A stretch of 64,000 bases of DNA, taken from positions 186,001 to 250,000 of the forward strand of contig NW_026728916.1 of the NCBI RefSeq assembly GCF_030272615.1. The letters run 5' to 3'. A program made the position numbers and the translations under genes. Source of the stretch: Cryptomeria japonica. Taxonomy: Eukaryota > Streptophyta > Pinopsida > Cupressales > Cupressaceae. Below are positions 47,994 through 60,392 of the stretch, in pieces. A model generated the notes under the pieces. The model had not been told where the DNA came from, did no database searches, and worked only from the letters and a program-made list of their open reading frames with translations. Numbering within the stretch: position 1 is the first letter of the stretch; each line of letters opens with the position of its first letter.

Positions 47994-48240
47994 GAAGATA
48001 TTAGTCAATAAATTATTTGATATAGTACATATAAATGATGCCACTGATTATTCATATTTATAATTGTTTTTTTCTATTGTTGTGTAATTTAAAATAGGTT
48101 GAAACATTTTTAATAATTTTTATTATGAACATTTCATTCAAAGATATTAGTTAATAGATTGTTTGATATAGTATTATTATTTCATATATATATATTTTTT
48201 CTTTTGTTATAATGTAATTTGAAATAGGCTGAAAATATTT
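47994..48240. repeat. Diverged tandem duplication downstream of AP2
   Basis: AGATATTAGTCAATAAATTATTTGATATAGTA (47994 on) recurs as AGATATTAGTTAATAGATTGTTTGATATAGTA from about 48140; both are followed by TGTAATTT-AAATAGG-TGAAA. The period is about 145 bp. The sequence down to about 48715 is also the segment preserved in the relic at 2820-4465. Confidence 0.75.
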
Positions 48241-48715
48241 ATTTGTTTAGATTTGATAATGATTAAATTTTGGTTAATTTGGTCAAGCAATTTTAATTGT
48301 AATAATTGTGATGTTGAATCATATTGAACTTTTCATGAAAGTTCAATCAATTGTTTGGAGGTTCAAACTCATCAAAATGAAAAGGAATCATTCAATTTAA
48401 TATTAATACAAATATATATTAAATAAAATATTAAGATTTGTTCTTTTAGAAATTTATAAATCATGAGCAATAATAATAAGGGGTATTAACTTTTAGTAAC
48501 AGCATGCTTTGCATGACATTGTGCTTTCCTCAAAATCATTTGCACATTCCCATCTATTTAGAGTTTTGATATTTACAAATAGAAAAAACTATTGTAGCAT
48601 CTCTAATAACTTTTTGTTTGTTTTCAAGAAAAGAATGACCATTATAGCGAAATATAATCATTAAATTACCGCAATAGATGCAAAGCTCAACTTAGTTAAT
48701 ATATCAAGACTTTTA

Positions 48716-50904
48716 TCCCTGCACATATGAAATGCTCTTTTTTTTATTTTTATTTTTATAGTTTTCTATATTTTTTAAATTTTCTACATCACACCCCCCA
48801 AGAATAACAAGTTTCTATTGTAATAGAAATTTAAATTGCACCTTCTAAGCTAGAAAATTTAGAAAAACCTTACATAACTTTAAATTACATTCTAATATAA
48901 GTATAAATTCATATGATAGTAGTAACAACATTCATTTAATTTAAGTGTAAAATGAGAAAAATAATGACAACATTGATATGCAAGCTAGAAAACAAATTTA
49001 TTAAATTAACATTTCCCCAAGTGCATTCACAAGAAAACTATCATGGATGGTGCAATATGGCAACTCAAAAGGAACTTCAAATGATTTATCGATTCTCTTC
49101 AATATAGGTACAATATTATTAGTGTATGATATAACATTGTATTAATTGTTATTACACCTGATATGATGCATGTAACCTTTTGAAATGTTAGAACAGCATC
49201 TTATATGACTATTCTAGCGTTTTGATGATTGGTATAATGACACATATGATTGATGTAGGCTTCCAAAATACTAAAATAACACCTTATTTAACTAGTATAA
49301 CTTTATAACAATTAGAACAACACCTTATATGACTAATTAAATACTAAGGATGATTAGTGGTGGCTGGGAATGATGTAAACTAATAAATATGTAATTTGAC
49401 CTTGCGGTTGGGATTTACTAATTTTACTCCTCCAAAGGTAGTTCTTAGGTATGGTTGACTAGAAATATAATAAAGAATTCATATCCATAAGTTTTTAATG
49501 CACACCAACTCTCTAAAGCCTTCAAAATTAATGCAACAACCCTTAAATACAATAAGAAAAATTCTATTACCTCTATAATATATCTTTAAATATCTAATGA
49601 ATCAATGAAGTATTTAATAAACTATTATCTCGTAGGTCTATCTCTCAAAAATCTATCAAAAAATGGTCAAACACAGGTGTTGGGCACCCTACTCGAGGTG
49701 TTTCCACCTATTCAAAAGTCATCACAACTTTTAATAGTCTACTCTATGCTCTTATACCACTTTTGATGTTAGATATAAACTTGCACACACAGAAAAAAAG
49801 GAAGAAGGGTTATGTTGTATAATGTCTTCCCTAAATCAAAATCCATGCTAGTGTTCCCAACTTGATAATAACTATAATCATGAAAAAAAATGCACACCTA
49901 AAAAAGATGGAAGAAAAATAATATTGAAATGTTAAATGAAATGATTACACCTTAAGAATGAAACCCTCTCATGGAGTTTTGCATAATTTTAGTGGCGTAA
50001 TGATATTTATGGAAGTCCTCCAAATGTTTTGTACAACCATTAAGATATAAGTTATCTAAAGCAGATACCGAGTTGAATAGTTTAGATTGGTTAATAGGAA
50101 AATGATAGCTAAATTTCAGTATAACAGATGTCAAACCAAAATTCTCAAAATCTTATCTTATTTATGGTTTCCGACTCATCTATTATTATTGTAGTTTCTA
50201 TCTGAATCAATCGCATAAGAAAAGAAGAGCTAGAAAGCAACGAAGTTTCTGCCTATGAATGCAGGGACTGAGTTTGCGAAAAGGAGTCAGTCTATGGTTG
50301 AGCCACTTGCAAACTATGAAATGGTTCTCCATTGTGTGTATGGTTCTCCACTTGTAGACAGTTGTGAAATGGTTCTTCAGGGTTCTCCATTCAATTTCAA
50401 AAGATTCTTTCCCCTCCATTGAATTTAAAAATTTACTAAGGCATACCTTAGTTAAACTTCCCCACCACCTTGTCCAGCATACCCTTGAGATTCTGTTGAT
50501 CCAGTCGCCTATAGATAAGTAGGGGGTAGCTTCGCCGAGAGCACCTGTTCCAGATCCTGAAGCAGCGAAGAGAGCAAAGGCAAAGCCCAGTAGCAAAAGG
50601 TGATACTACCAAGCCATAAAGTTCTCGCGAGCTACCCCCCACCAATATTGATAGCTTGTTCCGACTTTATGCACATTGCCTAGTTTATCCTAATAAGCAT
50701 CCGTATAATAACCAGCAGCACCAGAGCAAGCAGAGGCAGTAGTAGGAGAGGCGTAGGAAATGGCGAGAGCATAGGCTTCAGTGGCAAAGCAAGCACCACA
50801 ACTAATAGCATCAGAGCTGGTCTACAACCTATATTAACAAATCTTCCAAAATTTTGTCTATCAGAAATTATTGTCAACTAAAACTTTCATCAACTAACAG
50901 ATTT
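48716..50904. other. AT-rich DNA with an unresolved GC-richer segment
   Basis: 48716-49940 is AT-rich with no feature seen. 50200-50880 is GC-richer; on the minus strand it reads protein-like in short frames (AISCGACFATEAYALAI, and an Ala/Gly-rich piece), but no gene family was recognised. It borders the gene-fragment cluster at 50905-52964 and may belong to it. Confidence 0.35.
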
Positions 50905-52146
50905 TTTGATTTGAATACCCCGCATGTCATTAGATTTTATAAAATTTAAGACTTCCTGGTCGATTACACCTGTTGTGATGCTTTTCACTCCATTCAGTCT
51001 ACTAGAGCCTAAGAATATATTTGCAGCATACATGGTTCCCATCATCATGAACAGGTCCTGTTCGCTATCTTGCTCTTGATTTTATTACACTTGAATCTTA
51101 GTAATTATGGATTAGAATTAAAACAAAAACACAGATATTGCTTACTATGAAATTTGAATATTCCAATTGAACTATAGAGTGCCATATTTTATCGTGAAAA
51201 GTTAATTCAACTCCAACTTCATATCACATCGGCTCACATATTTGTCCCTTGTTGCCAGTAGATGATACCACAGATCAATCTTGAGATAAAAGTGAAAGAA
51301 AAACATAGCAGATTGTAACCAGGACTTCGCCAATATGTTTAAAACTGTTTCAGAAAATAACATGTAAATTGTATCCAAAGATTTTGAGCATATAGAGCTG
51401 GAAAGTAAAGATCCTTGGCAGCAGAAACATGGACACTTAACTCCTTAACTAGTTAAATATTTTACCTTTATAAAATGCTATATTTCAGTATTTGAAAATA
51501 ATTAGAAGATCCAAAGATTCTGACCGAGATGGAAGATGAAGAAGTGATTGGAAATGAATTGTTGTAATGAGCTTCACTTGTACTTACCTACAAAGATTCA
51601 ATTCTTTGTAGATCTCAGTGAATTTTCTACCAAGTTGGTGCGCAACAGCCACAGAGGTTACCTCTAACATCAAAGTTGCAGGATTATGCCCATCCCTCAT
51701 CTTGAGAATGGCCGGAATAGCCTTCAAGAAAATTATACCAATATTCACTCAAACCTTGCCTCATAATTTTTAGGCATAAATGACACTCAAGAAAAACCAT
51801 ACTTTCTTGGTATAGGGAATTTCTTTCTACCTCAAAATATTCTATTAGATTTTTTTATTGAAGGCCCAGTGCACCAGCATTAATGATTTCACTTTCCCAC
51901 TTCACTAACAACAACTGCAATAAATGAAAAATTCACCAAGATTAGACTACAAAAAGAAGAATCTACCATTCTCAAATGTCATACCCCATGTAATTACCTC
52001 ATCAAATGCTTAAAAAATATCAATACTTGGCTGGTGAATAGTGCAAACTACGATACACCCTGTATCCACAGTATTCCGCACTGCACATATTATAATAGCA
52101 GCAACCCGAGCATCTAAAGCCGAGGTGCGCTCATCCATGAATATGA
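50905..52146 (-). pseudogene. Fragments of a PDR-type ABC transporter (ABCG) gene
   Basis: Three exon-like pieces on the minus strand. 52146-51998: [16 protein letters not shown] and [21 protein letters not shown], matching the Walker B/D-loop/H-loop part of a PDR nucleotide-binding domain; the donor GTAATT follows AFDE as expected, but Glu is replaced by TAA. About 51722-51588: KMRDGHNPATLMLEVTS and QLGRKFTEIY, followed by donor GTAAGT. About 51074-50905: EQDLFMMMGTMYAANIFLG, the start of the second membrane domain. Family order is kept, but the exons are separated by short AT-rich introns and contain a stop and missing parts. The intact protein would be about 1,400 residues and export small molecules. 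Only fragments are present here. Confidence 0.75.
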
Positions 52147-52701
52147 CTGAAGTTCATTTGTTGCTTCTAAAGCTCTCTTAACCAATTGACAATTTTTTGT
52201 ATTTATGGCACTTTGTAAAGCATTAAAATGCTCCAGAGGTGATAAGATCTAAGCTGGAATTATGCTGCCAAAGTAGACAAGAAGCAATCACCCAAATTGA
52301 GGAATGCTTGAATGAGTTTCTGCATTCACTCTGGTTCCAGAGAACCATAAGATTCTTCCTCTAAAATTTTATTCAAGCATAATGAATGAAACCAAAAATT
52401 GAAATAAAATGGGGAATGAATTTAGGCTTCAAGCTAGTGTTGAAAAGTGAAATTGCTCTTAGAAACCAAACATAGAAGTTCAGGTAATTCCAACCAGAGT
52501 ATACATAGCATAAACAAGATATTTTCACATACACGCACTACTTATTTGAAACATATAACTTCAAATGATACAAAAAAATTCCTATGCAAAATGTTGACAA
52601 AGAAAATCACATGGACAAACAATATGGCCAAAAAAGATTAATTTAATCTTTACTCTTGTTGCGTAAACTAGTTACCACTAAGACAAATCTATTAGGCATA
52701 C

Positions 52702-52964
52702 CTTTATCAAATCTGCTAGATAATGTACGTCTATGTCATCAGAAACAATCGCTTTATTGAGTTGGTTTCGTAAATGCTCTTCTTCTGTACTCTCTGCATT
52801 TATGCAGAATATACCTTCCATTTGCAAGCTCATATAAAACAAATGTCAGTGAGACCGCAAGACAATTGTGAACTCCTCAAGCACTATTCAGATGCAATGA
52901 AATATGTTTATTATGTAAGAATAGAACTACATACCTTCAAACCTCCTTAGGCATACAGCCATTC
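52702..52964 (-). pseudogene. Fragment of a plant ROP RhoGAP gene
   Basis: A 30-bp exon (52964-52935) reads EWLYA-stop-GGLK, preceded by acceptor TGCTTATGCAG and followed by donor GTATGT. A second exon (about 52818-52702) reads EGIFCINAESTEEEHLRNQL and DDIDVHYLADLIK before donor GTATGC. These match, from memory, the start of the RhoGAP domain of plant ROPGAPs (RLYAQGGLQ, AEGIFRIN, DGIDVHCLAGLIK). The catalytic Arg of EGIFR is Cys here (EGIFC). A TAA lies in the first exon, and the acceptor of the second exon is mutated (CAA instead of CAG). The rest of the gene was not found. Confidence 0.65.
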
Positions 52965-53285
52965 CTGCATAAGCAAAAGAATAGGGAGCACATTGTTCCC
53001 TTTTGAATCATAACAGCACAACATTGATTCTACCGACAACCCAAAGACGCACTGCAAAATATTTTTTAAAAGGAATAAGATGCACATCCGTACAATTTGC
53101 CATTAGAAAATATATAATCCACCAGCTGTTGAATCTGAAGGATATGAAACATGACCAGACAGAATTAAAAAAGAAGCTGGAAGGCAACTATAGGAGAAGA
53201 GATGCAAATGTAGCATAGCAGACCTAGAACTAAAGAGACCAAAAATAAAAAAAATATAATCCATCCAACTTTCATCAGTTACCGT

Positions 53286-53505
53286 TACTTCGTAACACTA
53301 ACAAATCTATGATATCCGTCTCACCAGTTTGATCGCTATCTGGCATGCAACATACATGATAAAAATGATTTGCCACCAGAAAAGATCACAAAGGATGAAA
53401 GAAAATATGAGAAGACAACTGTTTACTTATTTACCGATACCAGCTCCTGTAGATCTTGCAATGTACTGGCAGAGACCTCGTCGATAGTGCGTTCTCTTGC
53501 ATTGA
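53286..53505 (-). other. Unidentified exon-like pieces
   Basis: Minus-strand stretches reading DSDQTGETDIIDLLVL (about 53340-53286) and NARERTIDEVSASTLQDLQE (about 53500-53440, followed by a GTAAAT donor-like site) look coding. Families were not recognised. They lie in the same orientation as the ABC transporter and RhoGAP fragments. Confidence 0.3.
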
Positions 53506-53557
53506 TACCTACAAATTCATCTACCAACTAATTGCAGACTACCAAAATATGTTGGAT

Positions 53558-53962
53558 TAAAGATAATTGATGTCGCAAACATGCATACAACTCATGCTTT
53601 AATTGTAGAACTCCAGTTCTTTCTATGCACAAGAAGAAAACTTTTTTCAGTTTTTTTGAGACAATTATTTCAGTTTTATTTTTAGTGGAATAAATCATGT
53701 GTACTCACATGTTTTATTTTTAGGAGACTATTCAATTAATTATTTTATTTAAATAATGCATAATGAATGTAATCAGGAATGAATTATTTGTTGGAAGAGG
53801 TTGCAACCTCTATAAAAACTCCTAAATTGCAATGTTTAGTATGGCTTGCAACAATTTAATTTGGTTTTCCAGATTTGACTAAAAGATTTGTGTTTGTAAT
53901 TAAAAGATTTCTTTTCTTTAATGAATTTGTTGTAGCAGTTCTTTGTTTTTCAGAATTCAACA
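53558..53962 (+). repeat. 5' LTR of E6
   Basis: 405 bp, TAAAGATAATTGATG ... CAGAATTCAACA. The first TG is mutated to TA. It shares ATGCATACAACTCATG, CACTCACATGTTTTATTTTT and GAGGTTG-AACCTCTATAAAA with the right LTR. CTATAAAAACTCC near 53811 may be the promoter TATA. Confidence 0.88.
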
Positions 53963-53964
53963 AA

Positions 53965-53976
53965 TGGTATTAGAGC
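53965..53976 (+). other. Primer-binding site of E6 (initiator tRNA-Met type)
   Basis: TGGTATTAGAGC lies two bases after the LTR, the same variant found in copia element E1. Confidence 0.85.
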
Positions 53977-54039
53977 ATTAGAAGGGATCCATGGAAGAGT
54001 TCAAGAATTTGCAGTGTTGAAAAAGATTGTGGGAAAGTC

Positions 54040-54362
54040 CATTACTGTTATTGGAAGTCAGAAAGGAAGGTTGCAGATCCCTGAAAGGTGAGATTTCAGT
54101 CACCAATAATTATTGAAGTCTTTGTTTCCTTAGTCGCTTGATTGTAGAAGCTTCCATAAAAGAAGTTTGAAGAAAATTGAAAAGTCTTAGAAGAGAAAGA
54201 AGAGCGTAGAAGAAGTGTATTAGGGAAATTTAAATTGTGTGTTTGAATGGGAAAAATAGGAAAAAAGACGAAAAAACAAAACACAAGTTTAATTTGTGAG
54301 AAGGATCTATTGAAAGAAGAATTGATGAAAACAAACAAGTGTAATTCAAAATTAATGGAAAC
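54040..54362 (+). pseudogene. E6 internal protein, N-terminal coiled-coil part
   Basis: The frame starting at 54247 reads GKIGKKTKKQNTSLICEKDL, then LKEELMKTNKCNSKLMET, a charged heptad-like sequence. It is cut by the LINE; on the other side the same kind of sequence resumes (SELIETIKKLRKDIYESSCE, ENDILKKELEKVE). Stops upstream show decay. A Gag-like structural role is inferred from position only. Confidence 0.5.
54343..54362 (+). repeat. Left target-site duplication of the LINE
   Basis: AATTCAAAATTAATGGAAAC here and AATTCAGAATTGATAGAAAC at 60416-60435 agree at 17 of 20 positions. They bracket the LINE body and its A-rich tail. Confidence 0.75.
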
Positions 54363-54738
54363 TAAAATGAGATTGAAGATGGCATCGTTCGCAAAGGAGT
54401 CTACTGGGTTTCAAGCTAGGGCATCGATGCCTTAGCTCATGGGTAGTTGTTGTCTGCTGGTGCGTCCAGGGGAGGGTGGTGGAGTTTAGTGTAGGGAGGG
54501 GAGGAGTTTCTTTAGGGGTGGTAGGTATTGGTGGTTGAGTGGTGGTCTGCGGGAGGAGGGTTGTGTTGCGCATGACAAGGGCTCGGGGTTCCCTGCAGGC
54601 CCATGGATAGCCAGTGGGGTAGGGGGGTTGTCTTCTTTTCCATTCAGTGGTGCTTGGGAGGGGTGGGTTTTTGTTACCTTGCAGGGGTGTGATTCCTTGC
54701 TTTTTCCCCTTTGGGATGTGGGTTTTTTGTGAGGTACA

Positions 54739-56160
54739 ATGTCTAGTATTGAGGGAGAGGCCTCGAAGGCACCTCCCATCATGGATTTTCATGTCATGGT
54801 GGGTTCAAAGTCCCCATCCCAAAGTATCAAGACTTTTGATAGAATCTTTTTGCCTCAGATTCGGGGTTTGGTAGTGATGGTGGTTCTTGGATTACAAAGA
54901 TTAATGGCTGTCTGGAGAGATGCAGTGAGAGACTGAAGTTGGTTATTCCTCCAAAGATGATAGCTGAAGATGTTGAATACTTTTCAAAACACTCACTATG
55001 TTACAAGTTTTTGGGGATGATGGTTTCTCTGCAATTTTTGGAAAAATAGGTGCAGAGGACTTGGGCAGCAGAAGGGGAAATGGAGATTATGCTATTGGAA
55101 AACAACTACTTCATGGTTACATTCAACTGCATGGAGGATCACAATAGGGTTTTTGAAGGAGGCCTGTATTTTTACAACCAGGTGGGGTTGTTCATCAAAC
55201 CTTGACATGCAAGGTTTAAACCTTCAGAGGAGAGCCTGAATAGGGTCCCAGTGTGGGTTTGATTATAGCATTTTCCGGTGAAATGCTATCAAGAGGATGT
55301 GTTGTGGATGATCACTTCATTGCTTGGGAAGCTTGTTGGATCTTCAACGCAAACCCTAGGGAGAAAGGTAATGAATTTTCTTGTATCTATGTTGAAATTG
55401 ATCTTAGTAAACCTTTACCAAATATGATAGATATGTGTGCGGGCTCTTATTCTTGGGTTCAATAGTTGTATTATGAGAATTTTCCATTTCGGCGCCGTCT
55501 ATGTCATGAGTATGGTCATTTACAGTGCAAGTGTCCTAGGTATAAACTGGTGGTGCGCCAACATCAACAGTTGACCCATAACGTAGATGGGCCTGATAAA
55601 GGAAAAGATGCCATGTTGGATGAGGTAGTGGGTGTAGATAGTTGTCTTAGTTAGGACAAAGAAAAGGAATCAAGGACAAAAGAGGTCCTTGAAGGAGACA
55701 CAAGAGGAGGACACCTTTAACAGATTTGAAGCCTTGGATGAACTTATCCAATAGGAAGTGAACCCTGGGTTAATTTCTTTGGATCAAGGTGCATCAAGGT
55801 TGGTTCTAGAAAGTGTGATCTGGACTCTACCCAAGCTCTGCAAGTGTTTGGAAGTCAGAAAATAGAGATGGATCAGCGAGTAGTGGCCCAATTGGGACCC
55901 ACTTCTAGTGCAGAAGTGAAGTTGGCTGGGGGAGAGTGTTCTCCTGTAGCTCAAACATTGGAATTTGCTGAGGTCAAAAGTAATAAAACCTCCTTACACC
56001 TGGGTCTTCATCAAAAAGACATTAAGAAAGGAGCATCGAAGAAGAATTCGAAGGTTGGCAGAAAGAAGGATTTGGATAAGATAAAATTGATGGGAGAGAA
56101 TTTGGTTGAGTCAGGGTCAGTAAAGACTCTGGATTCTCATTTTTCCAATCCCCTAAAATG
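54739..56160 (+). pseudogene. LINE ORF1 (nucleic-acid-binding protein)
   Basis: Starts MSSIEGEASKAPPIMDFHVM at 54739. A CCHC-type knuckle is seen near 55492-55545 (RRRLCHEYGHLQCKCPRY). The C-terminal part (55844-56161) is Lys-rich (DIKKGASKKNSKVGRKKDL) and ends at the stop just before the ORF2 start. ORF1 proteins coat LINE RNA. At least four stops or frame changes split it. Confidence 0.75.
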
Positions 56161-57480
56161 ATTGTGCTATCATGGAATGTGAGGGGCTTGAACAAAGGCC
56201 CTAGACAAAAAATTGTTTGGGAGTTGATAAGGAGTCATTCACCTGATGTCCTTTTTGGCAAGAAACTAAACTTTTTGTGGAAAGTATGATGGGTGTGGTG
56301 TTGAAGCTTTGGAGGAGAGGTGAGTGTCAATGTATTGTAGTAGTTGGCTCCTCTAGAGGGGTGGCCTATCTTTGGAACCCCTTGAGGATTCATCCTATTT
56401 AGTGGGTTGCTTCCAGATCTTATTTATCCAGGGTTTCCTCTAGTCTTGAGACTGGGGAATATATCTTGTTTACTAACATTTATGCCCCCACTAATTTTTA
56501 GGGTAAGCAGAATTTATGGTCTCACATTTCTTTTATGTGAGGGTTGTTCCCTTTTCATCCTTGGATTATGATGGGAGATTTCAATGCTATTTTAGAGTTG
56601 TGTTAGAAGAAGGGTGGTGTTATGCATTTGTAACCTTCTTCTTTCCTTCTCCAGAATAGTATATCTTCATTCCATCTTATTGATATTAAGCCTGGTAATT
56701 ATCTGTTCACATGGAACAACAGGAGGGTAGGGGAGTATTGGATTGCAGAGATTTTGGATTGCTTTCTGGGTTTTGGTTTTTGGGTTGGTGGGGGGTGGTC
56801 CACATCTTTGGAGATTCTAGACTGGAGAGGGTCAGACCACTAGCCCATAAAGTTGGTGTCTTCTTCTGCTCGAGTCACCCTCACTCATTCATTCAAATTC
56901 TAGCTTATGTGGTTACGGGATCCTTCTTTAGAGGATCATGTTGCGGAGTAGTGGAGGAAAGGGAGGCCAACTTTTGGCACTGCTATGTACACTTTTGCCA
57001 AGAAGTTGCAATTTGTTAAGGTTCAGTTTAAATGGTGGAACCACCCGTGTTTCAAGAATATTTTTCATGCTAAGAAAGGTGCTCAAATAGTGTTCAATGG
57101 CATTACCAGGGAAATAAGAGAGCATGGTTTGTCTGAATCCTTTCTTAGGGAAGAAGACAGAGAAGTCAAGGCTTTAGAAGAATGCGAGCTTAGGGAGGAA
57201 GTCTATTGGAAAGAGAGAGCTCATATTGATTGGCATCAAGCGGGGGACAAGAAGACTACATTCTTCTTCAATTTAGTGAAAGAAAGAAGACATGGCAATT
57301 CTATTCCTGTTCTGGCCAATGTTAAAGGTGAGTAGTGTTTATCCTTGCACGATATCTCTAGGGAGTCTATACAATATTTTTGGTCCTTCTTTAGTGAGGA
57401 TATGTAGGGGAAATCAGAAGAGGAGAATCAGGTTCTTTCTTGTATTCCTTCTATAGTTACTAGGGAGATGAATGAGTAGC
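56161..57480 (+). pseudogene. LINE ORF2 endonuclease domain
   Basis: Begins MIVLSWNVRGLNKGPRQKIV, the APE-type endonuclease start (SWNVRGLN). PDVLF, RGVAYLWNPL, NIYAPT, IMMGDFNAIL and the later RRVGEYWIAEILD and RGSDH motifs follow in broken frames. The enzyme nicks target DNA to prime reverse transcription. Stops and frameshifts inactivate it. 56985-57335 is the linker before RT (FKWWNHPCFKNIFHAKKG and WHQAGDKKTTFFFNLVKERR). Confidence 0.8.
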
Positions 57481-59180
57481 TTATGGGTCCTATTTTGCTA
57501 GAAGAACTTGAGAGGATTATTTTTCACATGAGGAAAGGAAAAGACCCTGGTCCAGATGGGTTTCCAATTGAGTTCTTTCAAGATTTCTGGGATATTATCA
57601 AATTGGACTTATTGGAGGTGGTCCAAGAGTCCCAGAGGAATAAGAAGATGCTTCATGCATTGAATGCAACTTTCATTACACTAATCCCCAAGTGTGATGG
57701 GGTTGACTGGTTAGGCCAGTTCCACCCTATCTCTCTCTGTAATATGATCTATAAGATCATTTCTAAGTTGATAGTAGAGAGGTTGAAGAACTGGCTTGGA
57801 GATGTCATCTTAGAGGAAGAGAGTGGGTTCGTGGAAGGTTGCCAAATCCTGGATGGTGTGATCATTGCTACTGATACCTGTAATTTTATGGAAGCTTCCA
57901 AGGAAAAAGCTATGTTTATTAAGATGGATATGGCTAAGGCTTATGATAGTCCATTAGTCCTTTATCCAGAAGATCCTTAGGGCCTTTGGCTTTGTTGATG
58001 AATGGATTCAATGGGTAATGAGTTGTGTTACATCTACCTCCTTCTCTGTGCGAATTAATGGAGATCATACATAGTTTTTTGGTACATCTAGGGGTCTTCG
58101 TCAGGGGGACCCCCTCTCCCCGTACTTATTCATTCTTCTAGATGAGGGTCTGGGGAGGTTGATTAAGCATAATGTGGGTCTGGGTATTCTTCAAGGTTGG
58201 AGTTGGGGAAATGACTTGCATCCTCAATCTCATTTGCATTTTGCTGATGACACAACCCTGATGGGATTAGCTCGGATTAGAGAAGGTCCAAATCTATGTA
58301 AAGTTTTGGATGTTTATCTTTTTGCTTTAGGCCAGTTGATCAATGAGGATAAATCTACCATTCTCTTCTTCAACACACCTGGAACTATTCAGAGGAGGAT
58401 TTCTCATATCCTGAGATTCCAGGTCGGTTCTCTTCCTTTGACTTACTTTGGTATTCCTATCTCTACTGGTAATCCTCCTAGGGATTCATGGCAGGGTATC
58501 TTGGATAAATTTTGCGTGAAGGTTGAACATTGGACACATAGATGGTTATCCTTTGTTGGGAGGGTTCAATTGATCCAATTGGTCGTTCAAGCTCTTTCGA
58601 TTGATCATTGTATGCTCCAAGTGGCCCCTAAGTGGTTCTTGAAGGGATTGGATTCTTTGGGAAGACAATTCTTATGGGTAGGTAACCTGTCTTCCTACAA
58701 ATGGTGTCTTGTCAATTGGGACTTGGTGTGTAGCCCGAAGCAGTTGGGTGATCTTGGCTTAAGGCAATTTGTTTTATTTGGGGAGACTTTGGCGGCTAAA
58801 TTGTACTGGAGGTTGTGTGTTAAACAAGATCAAGGTTGGGCTAGGATTTTGTCTTGTAAATATATGCAGAGCATCCCAAAGGAGGAAATCCCAAGATATC
58901 CACTTGAGGGAAAAGGTTCATCGATTTAGAGTACTCTCAAGAAAGGGGCTTTTGTTATAAAGGAAGGAGTTTTTTGGATATGTAAGAGGGGAGAAGAGGT
59001 TCTTTTCTGGTTCAACTCTTGGGATGGATATCCCCGCATCCTTGATCAGTTTCCCAACCTTGAGAACCTTTACCAGAGGTTCCTGGAGGCAGGTGGGTCT
59101 AGGGTGAGTGACTTTAAGGTTGTTTATAGGTGTGGGCATTTGGATTTGGAGCGGTGGAAGGATCCTAGTGAATAGTCAAT
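57481..59180 (+). pseudogene. LINE ORF2 reverse transcriptase
   Basis: 57483-57980 has MRKGKDPGPDGFPIEFFQDF, FITLIPKCDGVDWLGQFHPI, SGFVEGCQILDGVI and IKMDMAKAYD. After a small frameshift and a stop come GTSRGLRQGDPLSPYLFIL and the catalytic FADDTTLMG (about 58243-58269), then LTYFGIPISTG and the thumb region to 58929. These are the L1 RT blocks in normal order. It copies LINE RNA at the target site. Premature stops include 57978, about 58072 and 58927. Confidence 0.88.
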
Positions 59181-60360
59181 TGCTAGTATGGAATAAGAGT
59201 GTGCTGAGCTGTATGGCATTTTGACAAGTAGACATTGTATCTCCCTTAAGGGTAGGGATAGACTTGCTTGGTCCCCAAACCATGAGGGCATATTTTGTTG
59301 TGGCTAGTGGGTACTAAGAGCTGTTGTCCCGAAGATTGGAGGACTTGGTAATGGGGAGGAGGATTCCTCACACCTATTCTTCAGATGCCCTTTCTTGCTA
59401 CTAATTTGGCATTACTGGTGGAGGGTGTGGAAGCACCCTTGTGTTCCCGCAGATTCTTTGGTGGAGTTTTGGAGTAGTTTGGGCAGGCCTCCTATTTTGT
59501 CCTCTTTTCTCCAGACTGTCTGGCATATTAGGCCCATTTTCATACTATGGTAGATCTGGCTAGAGAGGAATAGGAGGATATTTTTGGAGGTTAGATCGTT
59601 AGTTTAGCAAATGTGAAATAAAATCATTGGTATGATTAGGGAGATGATGGAAGCTAAATGTGAGGTGAATTTTCCTTTGGATAGAGGTGAGGATGATATT
59701 GTGAGTAGGTTGGATTTGTAGGAGATATCTCCTGCCTCAGCTTGTGTCATGAGAGGTAGATGTGCTATGAAGAAGGTTCAAAGGGTGGGAAGGTGGATTC
59801 CCCCTTAGGATGAGTCTATCAAGATTAGCACTGATGGTTTCTCTAGGGGTAATCTGGGCTCTTCTAGGATTGGTGGTGTTGGTAGGGATAGTAGGGGGAG
59901 GTGGTTTTCTTCTTCTTGGTGCATAAAGGGCGACAGTCTAATAAATTTATGGAGGGATTAGCAATTTTCTATTCCCTTGAGTGTGCCTTGGAGTTGGAGT
60001 GGCGGAAGGTTATGCAAGTCAGATTCATTAATTATTGTTAACTTGTTGATTGAGCAGAAGGTGAATGGGATTCACTAGCAGCTGGCAGGGATCGTTCACT
60101 AGATTCTTCAAATTAGTTCTATGATCAAGAAGGTGTCTTTCATCCACATTCCTCATGAATCAAATAGAGCAATTGATTGTTTGGCTAAGTGGGCCTCGGA
60201 ACATGATGATGATTGGAAAGTTTAAGGTTGGGAGAAACTCTCCCCGTATTACTGTTAGGACCTGCATAAGATATTTGTTAAGGATATGGATAGTTACGGA
60301 GCTGACTAATCTTGGGTTGGTCTTGTGGTTCCCTCCTGGGTCTTTGAGACTCTAGTTCTC
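59181..60360 (+). pseudogene. LINE ORF2 C-terminal region with RNase H
   Basis: A Cys/His-bearing spacer (HLFFRCPFLLLIW, about 59370-59410, the zf-RVT-type region) precedes an RNase H-like domain that starts ISTDGFSRGNLGSSRIGGVG (about 59825) and ends SFIHIPHESNRAIDCLAKWA (about 60140). This domain order is typical of plant L1 elements. Several stops are present. It would degrade the RNA strand of the cDNA hybrid. Confidence 0.75.
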
Positions 60361-60386
60361 TTTTGTAATTCTTGATTCTGATTTTC

Positions 60387-60392
60387 AATAAA
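60387..60392 (+). terminator. Polyadenylation signal of the LINE
   Basis: AATAAA about 25 bases before the A-rich end (TTAAAAAAA) of the LINE. Confidence 0.6.

Noticed and set aside
54352-54792. Two overlapping minus-strand open frames rich in Pro/Thr
   Set aside because: They lie opposite the LINE leader and ORF1 start; composition reflects G-rich sense-strand DNA.
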